From contig NZ_JAPDDS010000002.1 of the NCBI RefSeq assembly GCF_025950085.1, positions 1-64,000 on the forward strand: a DNA stretch of 64,000 nt, given 5' to 3'. Under the pieces are notes generated by a model. It did not search any database and was not told the origin of the DNA. It was given only the letters and a program-made list of their open reading frames with translations. Position numbers and translations under genes: made by a program. The DNA comes from Luteolibacter flavescens (GTDB lineage Bacteria; Verrucomicrobiota; Verrucomicrobiia; Verrucomicrobiales; Akkermansiaceae). This document shows, one piece after another, positions 9,462-18,352 of this stretch; the first letter of the stretch is position 1, and each line of letters opens with the position of its first letter.

Positions 9462-10393
9462 ACGGCAAGCACTCCCGCGAGATCACCGTGGCCGGGGCGC
9501 TCGCCCTGCTGCTGCTGGCGCTGGGCATCCTCGCGCCGAATTTCTACGACCTGCAGCCGCTGCTTTCCCGCACCACCTCGCAGATGCCCGCGCTGGTCGC
9601 GGCCATCGGCATCACGCTGGTGATCATCACGCGGCAGATCGACATCTCCATCGGCGCGCAATTCAGCATGTGCGGCGTGGTGGCCGGCGTCGTTGCCGCG
9701 GCCGGGTTTCCCCTGCCCGTGGCCGTGCTCGCCGCCGTCGGCACCGGAGTCGTGATGGGGGCCTTCAATGGCGTGCTGATCGCCTGGCTCGGGCTGCCGA
9801 GCATCGTCGTGACGCTCGCCACGATGGTCACGTGGAATGAACTGCTGCGCCTCTGGCAACAGGGCCGCCTGATGACCCTGCCGGATGGCTTCCAGTGGTT
9901 CGGCCTCAGCCAGGCGACCGGCCAGGGCATCGTCATCGCCGTCGCCGTGGCGCTGCTCGTCTCCGCCGCGTGGACGATGAAGCACCTCGCCGCGGGCCGC
10001 CATGTCTATGCCGTCGGCACCGATGCCGAGGCCGCACGGCTCGCGGGCATCAATCCGAAGTGGACCACCTTTGGCGTCTTCGTCCTGATGGGCGCGCTGG
10101 CGGGCATCGCCTCCGTCCTGAATCTCGTGCAGTCGCCGCAGGTCCAGCCGAATGCCGGGGACGGCCTGGAGCTGAAGGTCATCGCCGCCGCGGTGGTCGG
10201 TGGCGTCGCGATCACCGGCGGCCGGGGAAACCTGTGGGGCGTGCTGCTCGGCCTGCTGCTGCTCGCCAATGTGAATCCGGCGCTCACCCACTTCCACCAG
10301 CCGCCCTACTGGGAGCGCGCGATCCAGGGTCTGGTGATCCTGCTCGCCGTGGTCGCCGACGGGATGAAACGCACGAAGAAAGCCACCGCATGA
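9458..10393 (+). CDS. Sugar ABC transporter permease, first of two (RhaP/RhaQ-like)
   Basis: A 311-residue permease of the RbsC/AraH family with eight or more hydrophobic helices. Its conserved cytoplasmic segment reads VYAVGTDAEAARLAGIN, and TRQIDISIG and GGVAITGGRGNLWG are typical of CUT2 permeases. The start is GTG at 9458, which overlaps the ATPase stop as GTGA and is preceded by a strong AAAGGAGG at 9446-9453, one of the few clear Shine-Dalgarno sites in the window. It forms a heterodimeric membrane channel with the next permease. The reading frame stays open upstream of 9458, but that part only shadows the ATPase gene. Confidence 0.9.
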   Translation: MNGKHSREITVAGALALLLLALGILAPNFYDLQPLLSRTTSQMPALVAAIGITLVIITRQIDISIGAQFSMCGVVAGVVAAAGFPLPVAVLAAVGTGVVMGAFNGVLIAWLGLPSIVVTLATMVTWNELLRLWQQGRLMTLPDGFQWFGLSQATGQGIVIAVAVALLVSAAWTMKHLAAGRHVYAVGTDAEAARLAGINPKWTTFGVFVLMGALAGIASVLNLVQSPQVQPNAGDGLELKVIAAAVVGGVAITGGRGNLWGVLLGLLLLANVNPALTHFHQPPYWERAIQGLVILLAVVADGMKRTKKATA

Positions 10394-11406
10394 CTTCCGC
10401 AAGATCATCCCTCAAGAGCCTCTTCGCGCGCCATGAGTTCGTGCTGCTCGCCGTCATCGTGCTGGAGGTAATCCTCTTCCAGCAGCTCGGGCGCAGGTTC
10501 CTCGACGGTGCGAATGTCTCGAATATCTTCCGCCACTCCGTGGAGATCGGCCTGCTCGCCCTGGCTATGACGCCGGTCATCCTCACCGGTGGCATCGATC
10601 TCTCCGTGGGCTCCATGATGGGCCTGTGCGCCGTGTGCTTCGGCATGCTGGTGAAGCAGGCGGAGATGTCGCCCCTGCTCGCGGGCGTGCTTTCCATCGG
10701 CATCGGGGCGCTCGGTGGCGGGCTGAATGCCTTCCTCATCGCGCGGATGAAATTGCCGCCGCTGATCGTCACGCTCGGCACCTTCTCGCTCTTCCGCGGG
10801 CTCGCCGAAGCCCTCACGGAAGGCTCGAAGTCCTACTCCGGCTTTTCGCCGTCCTTCCTCGCGCTGGGGAACTCGGACATCGCGGGCATCCCTGCCCAGC
10901 TCTGGATCTTCCTCGTGGTCGCCATCGGCATCTGGCTGCTGGTCCACCGCACCACTCTCGGGCGGTCCTTCCGCGCGATCGGCTACTCGCCGGAGGGCTC
11001 GCGCTACGCGGGCATCCCGGTGGAGCGGAATGTGAGCCTCGCCTACATCCTCGCCGGAGCCGTCGCCGGGCTGGCCGCGGTGATCTTGGTGTCCCGCCTC
11101 GGCGAGGCCCGGGCAAATGCCGGCATCGGCTACGAGCTGCTCGCCATCACCGCCGTGGTGCTCGGCGGCACCAGCATCTTCGGCGGCTCCGGCACCATCG
11201 CCGGGACGCTGCTCGGCTACCTGGCCATCGCCATCCTGAACAACGGCCTGAAGCGCATCACCGCGCACGAGATCTTCGACCGTCCGATTTCCAGCGTCTC
11301 GAATGAAATGTCCGGCATGCTCACCGGCGTGCTGCTGCTGGTGGCGCTGGCCGCCGTGCCGGTGCTGAAATCGATCGCGGCCCGGCGATCGCGTGCCGGG
11401 ACATGA
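10390..11406 (+). CDS. Sugar ABC transporter permease, second of two (RhaP/RhaQ-like)
   Basis: A 338-residue RbsC-family permease. Conserved elements are TGGIDLSVGSMMGL, the loop FRAIGYSPEGSRYAGIP and LGGTSIFGGSGTIAGTLLG. The start ATG at 10390 overlaps the stop of the first permease as ATGA, so three transporter genes are translationally coupled in series. It pairs with the preceding permease, which differs clearly in sequence, to make the heterodimeric channel. The open frame extends further upstream but is only a shadow of the first permease. Confidence 0.9.
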   Translation: MTSARSSLKSLFARHEFVLLAVIVLEVILFQQLGRRFLDGANVSNIFRHSVEIGLLALAMTPVILTGGIDLSVGSMMGLCAVCFGMLVKQAEMSPLLAGVLSIGIGALGGGLNAFLIARMKLPPLIVTLGTFSLFRGLAEALTEGSKSYSGFSPSFLALGNSDIAGIPAQLWIFLVVAIGIWLLVHRTTLGRSFRAIGYSPEGSRYAGIPVERNVSLAYILAGAVAGLAAVILVSRLGEARANAGIGYELLAITAVVLGGTSIFGGSGTIAGTLLGYLAIAILNNGLKRITAHEIFDRPISSVSNEMSGMLTGVLLLVALAAVPVLKSIAARRSRAGT

Positions 11407-11469
11407 AAGCATCCCGCGGGATCCCGCGTTCTGTCGCGCCGCACCAACCCCTGAAAAACCCTCGAACCC

Positions 11470-12468
11470 ATGAAACGCATCCTTTGCTCCCTCGCGCTCT
11501 GCGCCGTGCCCTTCCTGTCCGCCTGCAAGCCCTCCGGCGGAGCCGCCGGTGGCAAGGGCGACGGCCTCACCATCGCCTTCCTGCCGAAGAGCAAGGGCAA
11601 CCAGTACTTCGTAACCTGTGAAAAAGGCGCCCGCGCCGCCGCCGACGAGCTGGGTGCCGAGTTCCTTTTCGACGGACCCACGAACTCCGATCCCGCGAAA
11701 CAGAACGAGATCGTGGAAAACTGGATTTCGCTCGGCGTGGACGTGATCGCCGCCTCCAGCGAGAACAAGGACGGCCTCTCCACCGCGCTGCGCAAGGCCC
11801 AGGCCGCGGGCATCAAGGTCATCACCTACGATGCCGACGCGCAACCGGACGCGCGCACTTTCTTCGTGAACCAGGCCACCGAGAAAGGCATCGGCGAGGC
11901 GCTGCTCGACAACACCGCCTCGCTCATCGGCGGCGAGGGTGACTTCGCCATCATCACCGCGAATCTCACCGCCGCGAACCAGAACGGCTGGATCGACGCG
12001 ATCAAGGCGCACCAGGCGGCGAAGTACCCGAATATGAAGCTGGTGGATATCAAGCCCTGCGACGACCTGAAGGACAAGGCCCAGCAGGAAACCACCAACC
12101 TCCTCAGCGCCCACCCGAATCTCAAGGCCGTGATCTCCGTCTGCTCGCCCGGCGTCCCCGGCGCGGCTGAGGCCGTGAAGCAGGCGGGCAAGACCGGCAC
12201 CGTGAAGGTCGTCGGCCTCGGCCTGCCGAGCGAGAACCGCGCCTACGTGAAGGAAGGCGTCACCCAGGCCGTGATCCTCTGGAAGGTGGAAGACCTCGGC
12301 TACCTCACCATCCAGGCCGCCGCCGCTCTCGCCAAGGGCGAGCTGAAGCCCGGCGACACCGAATTCAAGGCAGGCAAGCTCGGCACGATGAAGATCGAGG
12401 GCGACAACATCCTCCTCGGCACGCCCTTCGCCTTCACGAAGGAGAACATCGACCAGTTCGACTTCTAA
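11470..12468 (+). CDS. rhaS: Sugar ABC transporter substrate-binding lipoprotein (RhaS-like)
   Basis: A 332-residue periplasmic-binding protein of the ribose/galactose class. A lipoprotein signal peptide ends in FLSAC (lipid-anchored Cys about residue 19). The fold begins at LTIAFLPKSKGNQYF and has NEIVENWISLGVDVIAAS and VKVITYDADAQPDART in the order expected for such proteins. It captures the sugar and delivers it to the two permeases. It is last in the block, 63 bases after the second permease, and is followed by a good intrinsic terminator at 12491-12524. The RhaS assignment depends on the neighbouring isomerase. Confidence 0.88.
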   Translation: MKRILCSLALCAVPFLSACKPSGGAAGGKGDGLTIAFLPKSKGNQYFVTCEKGARAAADELGAEFLFDGPTNSDPAKQNEIVENWISLGVDVIAASSENKDGLSTALRKAQAAGIKVITYDADAQPDARTFFVNQATEKGIGEALLDNTASLIGGEGDFAIITANLTAANQNGWIDAIKAHQAAKYPNMKLVDIKPCDDLKDKAQQETTNLLSAHPNLKAVISVCSPGVPGAAEAVKQAGKTGTVKVVGLGLPSENRAYVKEGVTQAVILWKVEDLGYLTIQAAAALAKGELKPGDTEFKAGKLGTMKIEGDNILLGTPFAFTKENIDQFDF

Positions 12469-12490
12469 CAGACCTGAGTTTTCTAAAGTC

Positions 12491-12524
12491 AAAAGCCGGC
12501 ACTCCATGTGGGTGTCGGCTTTTT
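12491..12524 (+). terminator. Rho-independent terminator of the sugar-uptake block
   Basis: The arms AAAAGCCGGCAC and GTGTCGGCTTTT pair over twelve positions with a single G-U, closing a ten-base loop, and the 3' arm runs straight into a T tract. It lies 22 bases past the binding-protein stop. The complementary A run at its left edge could also let it act on the minus strand for the convergent dehydrogenase gene. A second small hairpin (GCGGGAT/ATCCCGC, 12576-12591) follows without a T tract. Confidence 0.85.
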
Positions 12525-12611
12525 CTGTCAGATGATCTGACCCGCTCTTGGGACGGGTTCGCCAAGTCCGTCCAAGCGGGATGAATCCCGCGGTCCCGGT
12601 TTTTGACCGGC

Positions 12612-13622
12612 TCAATTTTCCAGCACGATGCGGTAGCGTGCCTTGCCTGCCTTGAGGTGTTCCAGCGCGTCATTCACATCGGCCATCGCGAAGCTCTCGG
12701 TCTGGGGCGCGATGCCGTGGCGGGCGCAGAAGTCGAGCATGTCCAGCACGGTGGCGGGCGAACCGAGCGGCGAGCCGGAGATGCGTTTCCGCCCGCCGAT
12801 CAGCGAGAAGGCCTGCACCTCGATGGGCTCCAGCACGGCACCGACGAAGTGCAGGCGGCCATCGGGAGCGAGCAGGTTGATATACGCGCTCCAGTCGAGC
12901 GGGACATTCACGGTGGAGAGGATGAAGTCGAAGCTGCCCGCGGCGGAGGCCATCGCAGCGCTGTCGCGTGAATTCAGCACCGCATTCGCGCCGAGGGCCT
13001 TTGCCTCCTCCGACTTGGAGTCGCTGGAGGTGAAGGCGGTCACGTGGCAGCCCCACTTCGAGAGGAATTGCAGCGCGAGGTGGCCAAGCCCGCCGATGCC
13101 GATGACGCCCACGCGGTGGGTCGGCTTCACGCCGAAATCCGCGATGGGACCAAAGACTGTGATGCCCCCGCAGAAAAGCGGACCCGCCTTCTTCGGGTCG
13201 ATACCGTCCGGCAGCTTCAGCGCCCAGCTCCAGTGGCAGCGCACGCGATCCGCGAAGCCGCCGTGGCGTCCGACGATCGTTTGCTCGGAGGTGGCGCACA
13301 GGTTGTGCCGTCCCGAGAGGCAGGGGCGGCAATGCATGCACGAGCCCGCAAACCAGCCGAGGCCGACGCGGTCGCCCACCTTCACGCCCTTCGCATGGTC
13401 ACCGGCGGCTTCCACGATGCCGATCGCCTCGTGACCGGCGACGAGCGGATAGACGGAGTTCCCCCATTCATTATCGATCATCGAGATATCCGAGTGACAG
13501 AGCCCGCAGCTCTCGACGCGGATCTGGACCTGCTCCGGACCCAGCGGGCCGGGAGAGTATTCGAAAGGCTGGAGTCTCGCCCCGCGATCCGCGGAAGCCC
13601 ACGCATGAAAGGTATCGGCCAT
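12612..13622 (-). CDS. Zinc-dependent alcohol dehydrogenase (cinnamyl-alcohol-dehydrogenase-like, NADP type)
   Basis: A 336-residue medium-chain dehydrogenase. Catalytic zinc is bound by CGLCHSD and GHEAIGIVE. Structural zinc is bound by the four cysteines within CMHCRPCLSGRHNLC. A Rossmann core begins at GVIGIGGLGHLALQF. These features match the YahK/CAD subfamily, which reduces aldehydes with NADPH. The start is placed at ATG 13622 (MADTFHAWAS), as the domain requires; the frame stays open upstream but shows no similarity and no better start. It is convergent with the sugar-import block and divergent from the beta-solenoid gene. The physiological substrate is unknown. Confidence 0.9.
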   Translation of the reverse strand: MADTFHAWASADRGARLQPFEYSPGPLGPEQVQIRVESCGLCHSDISMIDNEWGNSVYPLVAGHEAIGIVEAAGDHAKGVKVGDRVGLGWFAGSCMHCRPCLSGRHNLCATSEQTIVGRHGGFADRVRCHWSWALKLPDGIDPKKAGPLFCGGITVFGPIADFGVKPTHRVGVIGIGGLGHLALQFLSKWGCHVTAFTSSDSKSEEAKALGANAVLNSRDSAAMASAAGSFDFILSTVNVPLDWSAYINLLAPDGRLHFVGAVLEPIEVQAFSLIGGRKRISGSPLGSPATVLDMLDFCARHGIAPQTESFAMADVNDALEHLKAGKARYRIVLEN

Positions 13623-13751
13623 GATTTCACATGGCAGTTTGCACCGGATTCGCAAGCCGCCAGTGACAGTCACGCTAACAAAACGGCCCGACACCAAATC
13701 GTCACATGAAGGGATGAATAAATGATCGAAGGTCGGGGTCGCAAAGGCCCC

Positions 13752-15122
13752 ATGAAAACCACCTATCACAAAAACCTCATATTCGCCGGACTCGCCTCGC
13801 TGGCCTTCATGGCCACCGCAGCAGCCGACGTCACGCTGAAGGGCACGATCGGGAACAACACGATCGACGACACCGTGGTGATCGCGCCGAACACCTCGTG
13901 CATCCTCAACGGCACCATCATCAAGGGCAACCTGCTGGTGCGGAAGGGCGCGAAGCTGGTGAGCAATGGCGCTAGCATCGACGGCAACGTCCAGTCCGAG
14001 GGAGGCAACCTCATCGAGCTGAATGACAACACCCGCGTGGAAGGCGATGTGCAGGGCAAGGCAACCCGCTCGATCATCGTCCGCAGCGGCACCACCGTCT
14101 CCGGCAACGTGCAGCTCCAGGAGGCGAACACCCCGAAGAACGTCCACGCGCTGCTCGTGCAGGGCGCCACCGTCGGCGGCGACGTGCAGGCCGAGAAAAG
14201 CAGCGGCCAGCTCAGGGCGCTGGGCAATACCATCGGCGGCAATCTCCAGTTCACCGAAAATCGCACGGGGGACTACGCCATCGACAACAACACCATCGAC
14301 GGCGACCTGCAGTTCTTCAAGAACCGCGGCCAGGGCGTGATCAGCAACAACCGAGTGAAAGGCAATCTCCAGGGCAAGGAGAACCAGCCTCTGCCACAGG
14401 TGGGCAACAACGTCGTGGAAGGCGAAACCGAGATCCAGAGCGTGCCGCTCGGCTCTTCAAATCCGGGCACGCCGGGGAATCCCGGAAACCCCGGCACGCC
14501 ACCACCTGCCGAGGATGCCAAGGGCAAGGTGGGAGCCATCACCATCGATGACGACTTCACCGTCGCCTCCGGCACCACGCGCACGCTGAAGGGCACCACG
14601 GTGAAGGGGAACGTGATCGTTCAATCCGGAGCCACGGTCATCGCCATCGGCGCGAAGATCGACGGCAATGTCCAGGCCTCCGGCGGGGCCGTCATCGACC
14701 TGCGCGGCAAGACCCAGGTCAATGGCAGCGTGCAGGGCATCGGCACCAGCGCCATCCTCATCGCGGGGAATGTCCGCGTGAATGGCAACGTGCAGGTCCA
14801 GGAAGCCAGCGCGAGCGGCCGCCAGCCCGCCCTCTCCATCCAAGGCTCCACCGTGGGCGGTGACGTGCAGGCCGAGAAGGGCCGCGGCATCCTGAAGGTC
14901 AATGGCACCACCGTAGGCGGGAACCTCCAGTTCACCGAAAACGCCGCCGGTCCCTACACGGTGAATGGCAACCGAATCGGCGGCGACCTGCAGTTCTTCA
15001 AGAACAACGGCGCGGGCACCATCAATGGCAACCGAGTCGGCGGAAACCTCCAGAGCAAGGAGAACTCGCCCGCCCCGAAGGTGAAGGGCAACAAGGTCGA
15101 GGGAAATACCGAGCTGGAGTGA
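13752..15122 (+). CDS. Secreted beta-solenoid protein with an internal duplication
   Basis: A 456-residue protein with a signal peptide (cleavage after about ATAAA). It consists of short repeats around the pattern GNVQ/GDVQ, hydrophobic strand, G-N, as in bactofilin or polymer-forming beta-solenoids. The two halves, about residues 25-235 and 265-456, align block by block: TVGGDVQAEK, LQFTEN and GDLQFFKN occur in both in the same order. They are joined by a Gly/Pro/Asn linker around 240-255. Function is unknown; a structural or cell-surface scaffold is the simplest reading. An in-frame ATG at 13722 would add ten residues ahead of a clear signal peptide, so 13752 is preferred. It is divergent from the alcohol dehydrogenase. 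Confidence 0.75.
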   Translation: MKTTYHKNLIFAGLASLAFMATAAADVTLKGTIGNNTIDDTVVIAPNTSCILNGTIIKGNLLVRKGAKLVSNGASIDGNVQSEGGNLIELNDNTRVEGDVQGKATRSIIVRSGTTVSGNVQLQEANTPKNVHALLVQGATVGGDVQAEKSSGQLRALGNTIGGNLQFTENRTGDYAIDNNTIDGDLQFFKNRGQGVISNNRVKGNLQGKENQPLPQVGNNVVEGETEIQSVPLGSSNPGTPGNPGNPGTPPPAEDAKGKVGAITIDDDFTVASGTTRTLKGTTVKGNVIVQSGATVIAIGAKIDGNVQASGGAVIDLRGKTQVNGSVQGIGTSAILIAGNVRVNGNVQVQEASASGRQPALSIQGSTVGGDVQAEKGRGILKVNGTTVGGNLQFTENAAGPYTVNGNRIGGDLQFFKNNGAGTINGNRVGGNLQSKENSPAPKVKGNKVEGNTELE

Positions 15123-15171
15123 GTCTCACCCCGCGCTTGGCAAACACGCTGCCGACCCGTAACCCCGGGTC

Positions 15172-16401
15172 GTGCAGCGTCCTCCGAAAAAATTCCACCC
15201 CCACCCCTTCGCCTACCATCAGGAGGTCGAGCTGCGCATCGACGCGCTCAGCAACCTGGGAGTGGGCATCGGCCGGATCGATGGCTGGGTGGTCTTCGTC
15301 CCCTTTTGCCTGCCGGGCGAGCTGGTGAAGGCGCGGGTCTTCCGCAACGACAAGAACTGCTCGAACGCGGACCTTGTCGAGGTGCTGGAGCCCTCGCCCG
15401 ATCGGGGCGATCCGAAGTGCTCGCTCTTTGGCACCTGCGGCGGCTGCCAGTACCAGCACCTCTCCTACGAGGCGCAGCTCGCGTGGAAGACGCGCCAGGT
15501 GAGCGAGCTGCTCCAGCACATGGCGGGCATCGAGTTCCCGGTGCTGCCGTGCATTCCCTCGCCGCAGGTCTGGAACTACCGCTCGAAGATCACGCCCCAC
15601 TTCGACCGCCCGAAGGACGGCGTGATCGGCCCCATCGGCTTCATGCCAAATGGCCGCCGCGGCATCATCGACGTGCCGAAGTGCCCGATCGCGATGGAGG
15701 AGATCAATGTGGCACTCCCGCGCGAGCGCGAGTCCTCCCGCCAGCGTGCGAAGCAATTCAAGAAGGGCGCCACCCTGCTGCTGCGCGCCACCGAGGGCCG
15801 CGTGGAGACAAATCCGAATGCGGTGGTGACCGAGCACGTCGGCGAGCTTTCCTTCGACTTCCTCGCCGGTGAATTCTTCCAGAACAACCCCTTCATCCTG
15901 CCCGCCTTCACCGGTCATGCAGCGGAGGAAGCAAAGGCCGGCGGCGAGCGCTTCCTCGTGGATGCCTACTGCGGCTCGGGGCTCTTCGCACTGACGCTGG
16001 CGAAGCATTTCGAGAAAGTCGCCGGCGTGGAGGTCAGCGAGGCCGCTGCCGATTGGGCGAAGCGGAATGCCGAGTCGAATGGCATCACGAATGCCACCTT
16101 CCTCGGCGCATCAGCCGAGACGATCTTCGCGGACATCGATTTCCCGCCGGACCAGACCGCGGTGCTCATCGACCCGCCGCGGAAGGGCTGCTCGCAGGAA
16201 TTCCTCGACCAGCTCATCGCCTTCGCCCCGTCGCGGGTCGTTTACGTCTCCTGCGATCCGGCGACGCAGGTGCGGGATCTCGCCATTCTGAAGCAAGGCG
16301 GCTTCGAGCTGCAGAAGGTGCAGCCTTTCGACCTCTTCCCGCACACGCGTCACCTCGAGTGCGTGATGACGCTCACGCGCGCCACTCAGCCCCCCTCGTA
16401 G
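15172..16401 (+). CDS. Class I RNA (uracil-5-)-methyltransferase, RlmD/TrmA family
   Basis: A 409-residue SAM-dependent RNA methyltransferase. An N-terminal TRAM-like beta-barrel (about residues 15-65) precedes the Fe-S cysteines C-x5-C-G-G-C (CSLFGTCGGC). The substrate-binding FFQNNPF, SAM motif DAYCGSGLFAL, DPPRKGCS and the catalytic-cysteine motif VYVSCDPATQ all sit in the usual order. It methylates U to m5U in 23S rRNA or tRNA; which site cannot be decided here. The start is GTG at 15172. The last 16 bases overlap the convergent PQQ-type dehydrogenase on the other strand. Confidence 0.9.
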   Translation: MQRPPKKFHPHPFAYHQEVELRIDALSNLGVGIGRIDGWVVFVPFCLPGELVKARVFRNDKNCSNADLVEVLEPSPDRGDPKCSLFGTCGGCQYQHLSYEAQLAWKTRQVSELLQHMAGIEFPVLPCIPSPQVWNYRSKITPHFDRPKDGVIGPIGFMPNGRRGIIDVPKCPIAMEEINVALPRERESSRQRAKQFKKGATLLLRATEGRVETNPNAVVTEHVGELSFDFLAGEFFQNNPFILPAFTGHAAEEAKAGGERFLVDAYCGSGLFALTLAKHFEKVAGVEVSEAAADWAKRNAESNGITNATFLGASAETIFADIDFPPDQTAVLIDPPRKGCSQEFLDQLIAFAPSRVVYVSCDPATQVRDLAILKQGGFELQKVQPFDLFPHTRHLECVMTLTRATQPPS

Positions 16402-17735
16402 CTCACGCGATACACCCGGCCATTCTCTTCCTCGGTGAAGAGCAGGCTGCCGTCCGGATGCATCATCACGTCCACCGGGCGGCCCCAGGTGCGCGGCGTC
16501 GACTCATCGGTGAGGAAGCCTTTCACGAAGTCCTCGTAGTGCCCGGTCGGCTTGCCATCCGCGCCGAAGGGCACGAAGACGATCTTGTAGCCGGTGCCTG
16601 CATTGCGGTTCCAGCTTCCGCGGAAGGCGACGAAGGCACCGTTGCGATACTTCGCGGGGAACTTGTCGCCGGTGGAGAAGCAGATGCCGAGCGCGGCGGA
16701 GTGTGCCTGGAAAAGCAGGTCCGGTGAGATCGTCTTCGCGGCCAGTTCCGGGTTCTCGCTCTTGCCGTCCTTCACGCGGCGCGGGTCGAGGTTCTCCGGC
16801 TTGAGATAGGTGTACGGCCAGCCGTAGAAGCCGCCCTCCTGCACGTGCGTCAGGTAGTCCGGCACGAGGTCATCGCCCAGGCGGTCGCGCTCGTTCACCG
16901 TGGTGAAAAGCACGCCGGTCTTTGGGTGCAGCGCGAGGCCCACGGGATTGCGCAGGCCGCTGCCATAGACCGTGCGCGCGGAGCCATCGGGCTTCATCCG
17001 CAGCACGGTGGCGCGCGGTTCCTTCTCCACGTCCACATTCGACTCCGAGCCGACGGACACGTAGATCCACTCGCCCTTCTCATCGGCGATCACGTTGCGG
17101 GTCCAGTGCTGGTTGTAGCCACCGCCGGGCAGCTCGGTGATCTGCTCGCCCTCGCCTTCCAGCCTGATCTGGCCTTTCTTCCACGGATAGCGACGCACCG
17201 CATCGGTATTCCCCAGCAGGAAGTAGCCATCCACGAATGCCATGCCAAAGGGGACATTCGTGCCGTTCGACTTGTCGGCGAAGGTGGTGGTGGAGTCGAT
17301 GCTGCCATCACCATCGGTGTCGCGGAGGATGGAGATCTTTTCCTCGCGGCTCTGAGCCAGCAGCACATCGCCATCCGGCGTGAGCGCGAGCCAGCGGGCC
17401 TGCTTCATGTCCGAGGCATAGAGCGTCACCTTGAATCCCTCCGGAGCCATCAGAGTGGCCTCCGCCGGGACGGGATCGATCTTCGGCCGCTTGCTCGGGC
17501 TGTCGTCCGGGGTCGGCTGCGGCAGCGCGTCCAGGTCGATCTTGATCTGCTCCGGGGTGAAAGGGACGGCCCTCAATTCCTCCGCCTTCAGGTCTCCCGA
17601 GATCCCGATCGCTAGCATCGCCGCGCCGACGAAGACGAAATTGAACATCCGGACCCGCTGGAAGCGACGGGGCGGGGCGGGACGCTGGCGGCGTCTGAGC
17701 AGCGAGAGCAGTGCGGAGAAGCGTGGGATCATCAT
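16386..17735 (-). CDS. PQQ-dependent sugar dehydrogenase-like protein (sorbosone dehydrogenase family)
   Basis: A protein of about 449 residues with a membrane-export segment and a six-bladed propeller of the glucose/sorbosone dehydrogenase type. Typical elements are LALTPDGDVLLAQS, VPFGMAFVDGYFLLGN, GSGLRNPVGLALHPKTG and FVAFRGSWNRN. Unlike the dehydrogenase at 4034, it has no cytochrome c domain. Start choice is uncertain: ATG 17735 gives a long Arg-rich leader before the hydrophobic stretch, whereas ATG 17648 (MFNFVFVGAAM) gives a standard signal peptide. Its 3' end overlaps the convergent methyltransferase by 16 bases. The substrate is not known. Confidence 0.82.
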   Translation of the reverse strand: MMIPRFSALLSLLRRRQRPAPPRRFQRVRMFNFVFVGAAMLAIGISGDLKAEELRAVPFTPEQIKIDLDALPQPTPDDSPSKRPKIDPVPAEATLMAPEGFKVTLYASDMKQARWLALTPDGDVLLAQSREEKISILRDTDGDGSIDSTTTFADKSNGTNVPFGMAFVDGYFLLGNTDAVRRYPWKKGQIRLEGEGEQITELPGGGYNQHWTRNVIADEKGEWIYVSVGSESNVDVEKEPRATVLRMKPDGSARTVYGSGLRNPVGLALHPKTGVLFTTVNERDRLGDDLVPDYLTHVQEGGFYGWPYTYLKPENLDPRRVKDGKSENPELAAKTISPDLLFQAHSAALGICFSTGDKFPAKYRNGAFVAFRGSWNRNAGTGYKIVFVPFGADGKPTGHYEDFVKGFLTDESTPRTWGRPVDVMMHPDGSLLFTEEENGRVYRVSYEGG

Positions 17736-17940
17736 GATGGTTGCCGCGCGTCCTTGCTCGCCTCGTGCCACCACCGGAATGCCCGCTCTTCCAACGTTCT
17801 TTCACATGAGTGGAGCAGCGCATCCATGCAGCGTGCGTGGTCCAGATGCATCTTGCGCGGCAGTGGCTCGTAGTACGCCGCATCTGCGCAGGCATTTCTC
17901 CCCTTGACCAAAGTTTGCCACGGGGCTTTGGTTCGGCCGC

Positions 17941-17982
17941 CCGGACGAGACGCGCCGTACCCGGTTAAGGAAAAGACGACGC
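17941..17982 (+). promoter_or_regulatory. Guanidine-III riboswitch aptamer (mini-ykkC class III)
   Basis: The 42-base segment matches the known guanidine-III consensus almost base for base. It contains CCGGACGAG, then CGCGCCGTACCCGG, then AAGACGACGC, the three blocks that form the H-type pseudoknot. It ends 26 bases before the ATG of the SMR exporter gene, the classic location. Guanidinium binding is expected to raise expression of the downstream exporter. A TTGACC at 17904-17909 is a possible -35 element, with only a weak -10. Confidence 0.9.
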
Positions 17983-18008
17983 ACCTGAACCCCATTCACG
18001 GTGCTTCT

Positions 18009-18335
18009 ATGAACTCCTGGACCCTACTCATCCTTGCCGGACTTTTGGAAATCTGCTGGGCCGTCGGCCTGAAATCGACGCACGGCTTCACCAAGCTCTG
18101 GCCCTCCGTCTTCGTCGGCAGCGCCGTCATCGCCAGCTTCGTGCTGCTCTCGCTCGCTATGAAGCAATTGCCCGTCGGCACCGCCTACGCGGTGTGGGTC
18201 GGCATCGGTGCCGCCGGAGCCGCCATCGTCGCGGTCTTCATCCACGGCGAAGCGATGACCCCGGCCCGGGCCCTCTTCCTCGGCCTGCTCGTCGTCGCCA
18301 TCATCGGCCTGAAGATGACTTCGACGGCGCATTGA
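18009..18335 (+). CDS. gdx: Guanidinium exporter, small multidrug resistance family (Gdx/SugE)
   Basis: A 108-residue protein with four transmembrane helices. The N-terminal LLEICWAVGLKSTHGFTKLWPS carries the essential membrane glutamate and the GLK..GFT.L.PS pattern that separates the guanidinium-exporting SugE/Gdx branch from EmrE-type drug pumps. It works as a dual-topology homodimer that exchanges guanidinium for protons. The guanidine-III riboswitch directly upstream independently supports this substrate. The ATG at 18009 is the only start that fits the family length. Confidence 0.95.
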   Translation: MNSWTLLILAGLLEICWAVGLKSTHGFTKLWPSVFVGSAVIASFVLLSLAMKQLPVGTAYAVWVGIGAAGAAIVAVFIHGEAMTPARALFLGLLVVAIIGLKMTSTAH

Positions 18336-18352
18336 GGACTCACCCTCGTCGA

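Noticed and set aside
13900-15100. Regularly repeated DNA considered as a CRISPR array
   Set aside because: The repeats are in frame, encode a beta-solenoid pattern and vary in length and sequence. There are no constant repeats with unique spacers and no cas genes.
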